From: Algoriphagus sp. | Lineage (GTDB): Bacteria > Bacteroidota > Bacteroidia > Cytophagales > Cyclobacteriaceae | Direction of reading: 5' to 3' | Assembly (NCBI RefSeq): GCF_030694375.1 | Contig: NZ_JAUXYL010000017.1 | Coordinates: forward strand, 1 to 64,000 | Length of the DNA stretch: 64,000 bases | Part shown: positions 63,390-64,000 of the stretch, one piece after another | Position numbering within the stretch: position 1 is the first letter of the stretch | Layout: every line of letters begins with the position of its first letter | Position numbers and translations under genes: made by a program | The notes under the pieces: generated by a model | Seen by the model: only the letters and a program-made list of their open reading frames with translations | Databases searched by the model: none | Told to the model about the DNA's origin: nothing

Positions 63390-64000
63390 ATGCCTAGAGC
63401 CAAGTCCGATAACGATCGGAAAATATTTGTGCTGGACACTTCCGTGATCCTATACGCACACAACTCCATCATGAATTTTGCCGAGCACAATGTAGTGATC
63501 CCGATCACCGTGCTGGAGGAACTCGATCAGTTCAAAAAGGGCAACGACACCAAAAACTTTGAAGCCCGGGAATTTATCCGTCTGCTGGACAAACTCTCCA
63601 AAGATCAACGGATCGATGAGTGGACTCCACTAAACGGTAAAACCAAAGGCGACTTTAAGGTGATGATGTATCACCCTGAAAACGAGCGAAATGCCAATGA
63701 GATTTTTGGTGAAAACAAGAATGATCACAAAATTCTCAACGTCGCCCTCCACCTTCAGGAAAAGGAGAAAACCCGAAAAGTAATCCTTGTCTCCAAAGAC
63801 ATCAACCTCCGGCTGAAAGCCAAATCGCTTAATATCCAGGCGGAAGATTACGAAACAGGCAAAATCAAAAACATCACCGAACTCGAGAACACCGGGAAGT
63901 ACGTGATGGAAAATGTCAATCCTGATGCAATCAACAAGCTCTATGAGCAAGGATACACGGAGGCGAAAAATATCCTGGGTACTCGAAAGCGAAAATCAAA
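63390..64000 (+). CDS. PhoH family protein, N-terminal PIN domain (3' end outside window)
   Basis: First 203 residues of a PIN-PhoH protein. The PIN nuclease fold is visible with acidic residues at LDTSVILYAHNSI, VLEELDQFKKG, NDHKILNVALHL and LVSKDINLRLKA. The PhoH ATPase domain lies beyond the window. Start ATG at 63390 is well placed and no upstream in-frame start looks better. PIN-PhoH proteins are RNA-unwinding nucleases of toxin-antitoxin origin; in Bacteroidota the gene stands alone, as here. Confidence 0.92.
   Translation, partial: MPRAKSDNDRKIFVLDTSVILYAHNSIMNFAEHNVVIPITVLEELDQFKKGNDTKNFEAREFIRLLDKLSKDQRIDEWTPLNGKTKGDFKVMMYHPENERNANEIFGENKNDHKILNVALHLQEKEKTRKVILVSKDINLRLKAKSLNIQAEDYETGKIKNITELENTGKYVMENVNPDAINKLYEQGYTEAKNILGTRKRKS

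Overview
The window is chromosomal DNA of a Bacteroidota bacterium, most likely order Cytophagales, family Cyclobacteriaceae (Algoriphagus-like). This rests on family content: DUF6702, DUF6252-like and DUF4221-like proteins, a TonB receptor with a carboxypeptidase-regulatory-like domain, Wzi, paired M1 and HExxHxxGxxH zinc proteases and many short-signal lipoproteins. Several genes also have TAnnTTTG (-7) promoter boxes, and strong Shine-Dalgarno sites are largely absent. The genus is inference. I found no rRNA, tRNA, CRISPR array or intact insertion sequence.

Layout. 1-5.4 kb: 3' part of glyS, a secreted DUF6702 protein, a HupE/UreJ membrane protein and an M1 peptidase. 5.5-8.9 kb: a polymorphic-toxin cassette (lipoprotein with C-terminal AHH nuclease, an overlapping immunity gene, one unknown gene) bracketed by a 75-bp direct repeat and preceded by a 20-bp palindrome and a C12 tract inside its promoter spacer. 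9-15 kb: an accessory region with an intact NIPSNAP gene, a 2-kb array of alternating 257-bp non-coding repeats, an M20 amidohydrolase, a Fic gene with an interrupted frame and three evenly spaced inverted repeats at its start, a broken second NIPSNAP copy and a 152-bp MITE-like element.

15-24 kb: purK-purE, small membrane proteins, a membrane-anchored MutS relative, a probable Zur-controlled zinc operon (DUF3299-like protein and COG0523 GTPase), and two paralogous lipoproteins flanking an iodotyrosine-deiodinase-like nitroreductase. 24-30 kb: a probable specialised-metabolite cluster (MscS channel, methyltransferase, type III polyketide synthase, UbiA prenyltransferase, FAD reductase). 30-45 kb: metalloprotease, Fur/Zur-type regulator, fasciclin protein, rlmH, transglutaminase-like protein, FKBP, Wzi and surface lipoprotein, wecB, DUF985 cupin, DinB protein, exported acetolactate decarboxylase, and a thioredoxin-permease pair.

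45-64 kb: TonB receptor with a beta-helix lipoprotein partner, MoxR, a pseudouridine synthase, a tandem Usp protein, a DUF4221-like lipoprotein, a nitrilase, a structured RNA candidate (Flavo-1-like) just before ileS, then lspA, a SNF2 helicase and the start of a PIN-PhoH protein. Intergenic spaces are unusually rich in palindromic and dispersed repeats. The items most worth following are the toxin cassette with its slippable promoter, the Fic operator triplet, the X/Y repeat array and the type III PKS-UbiA cluster.
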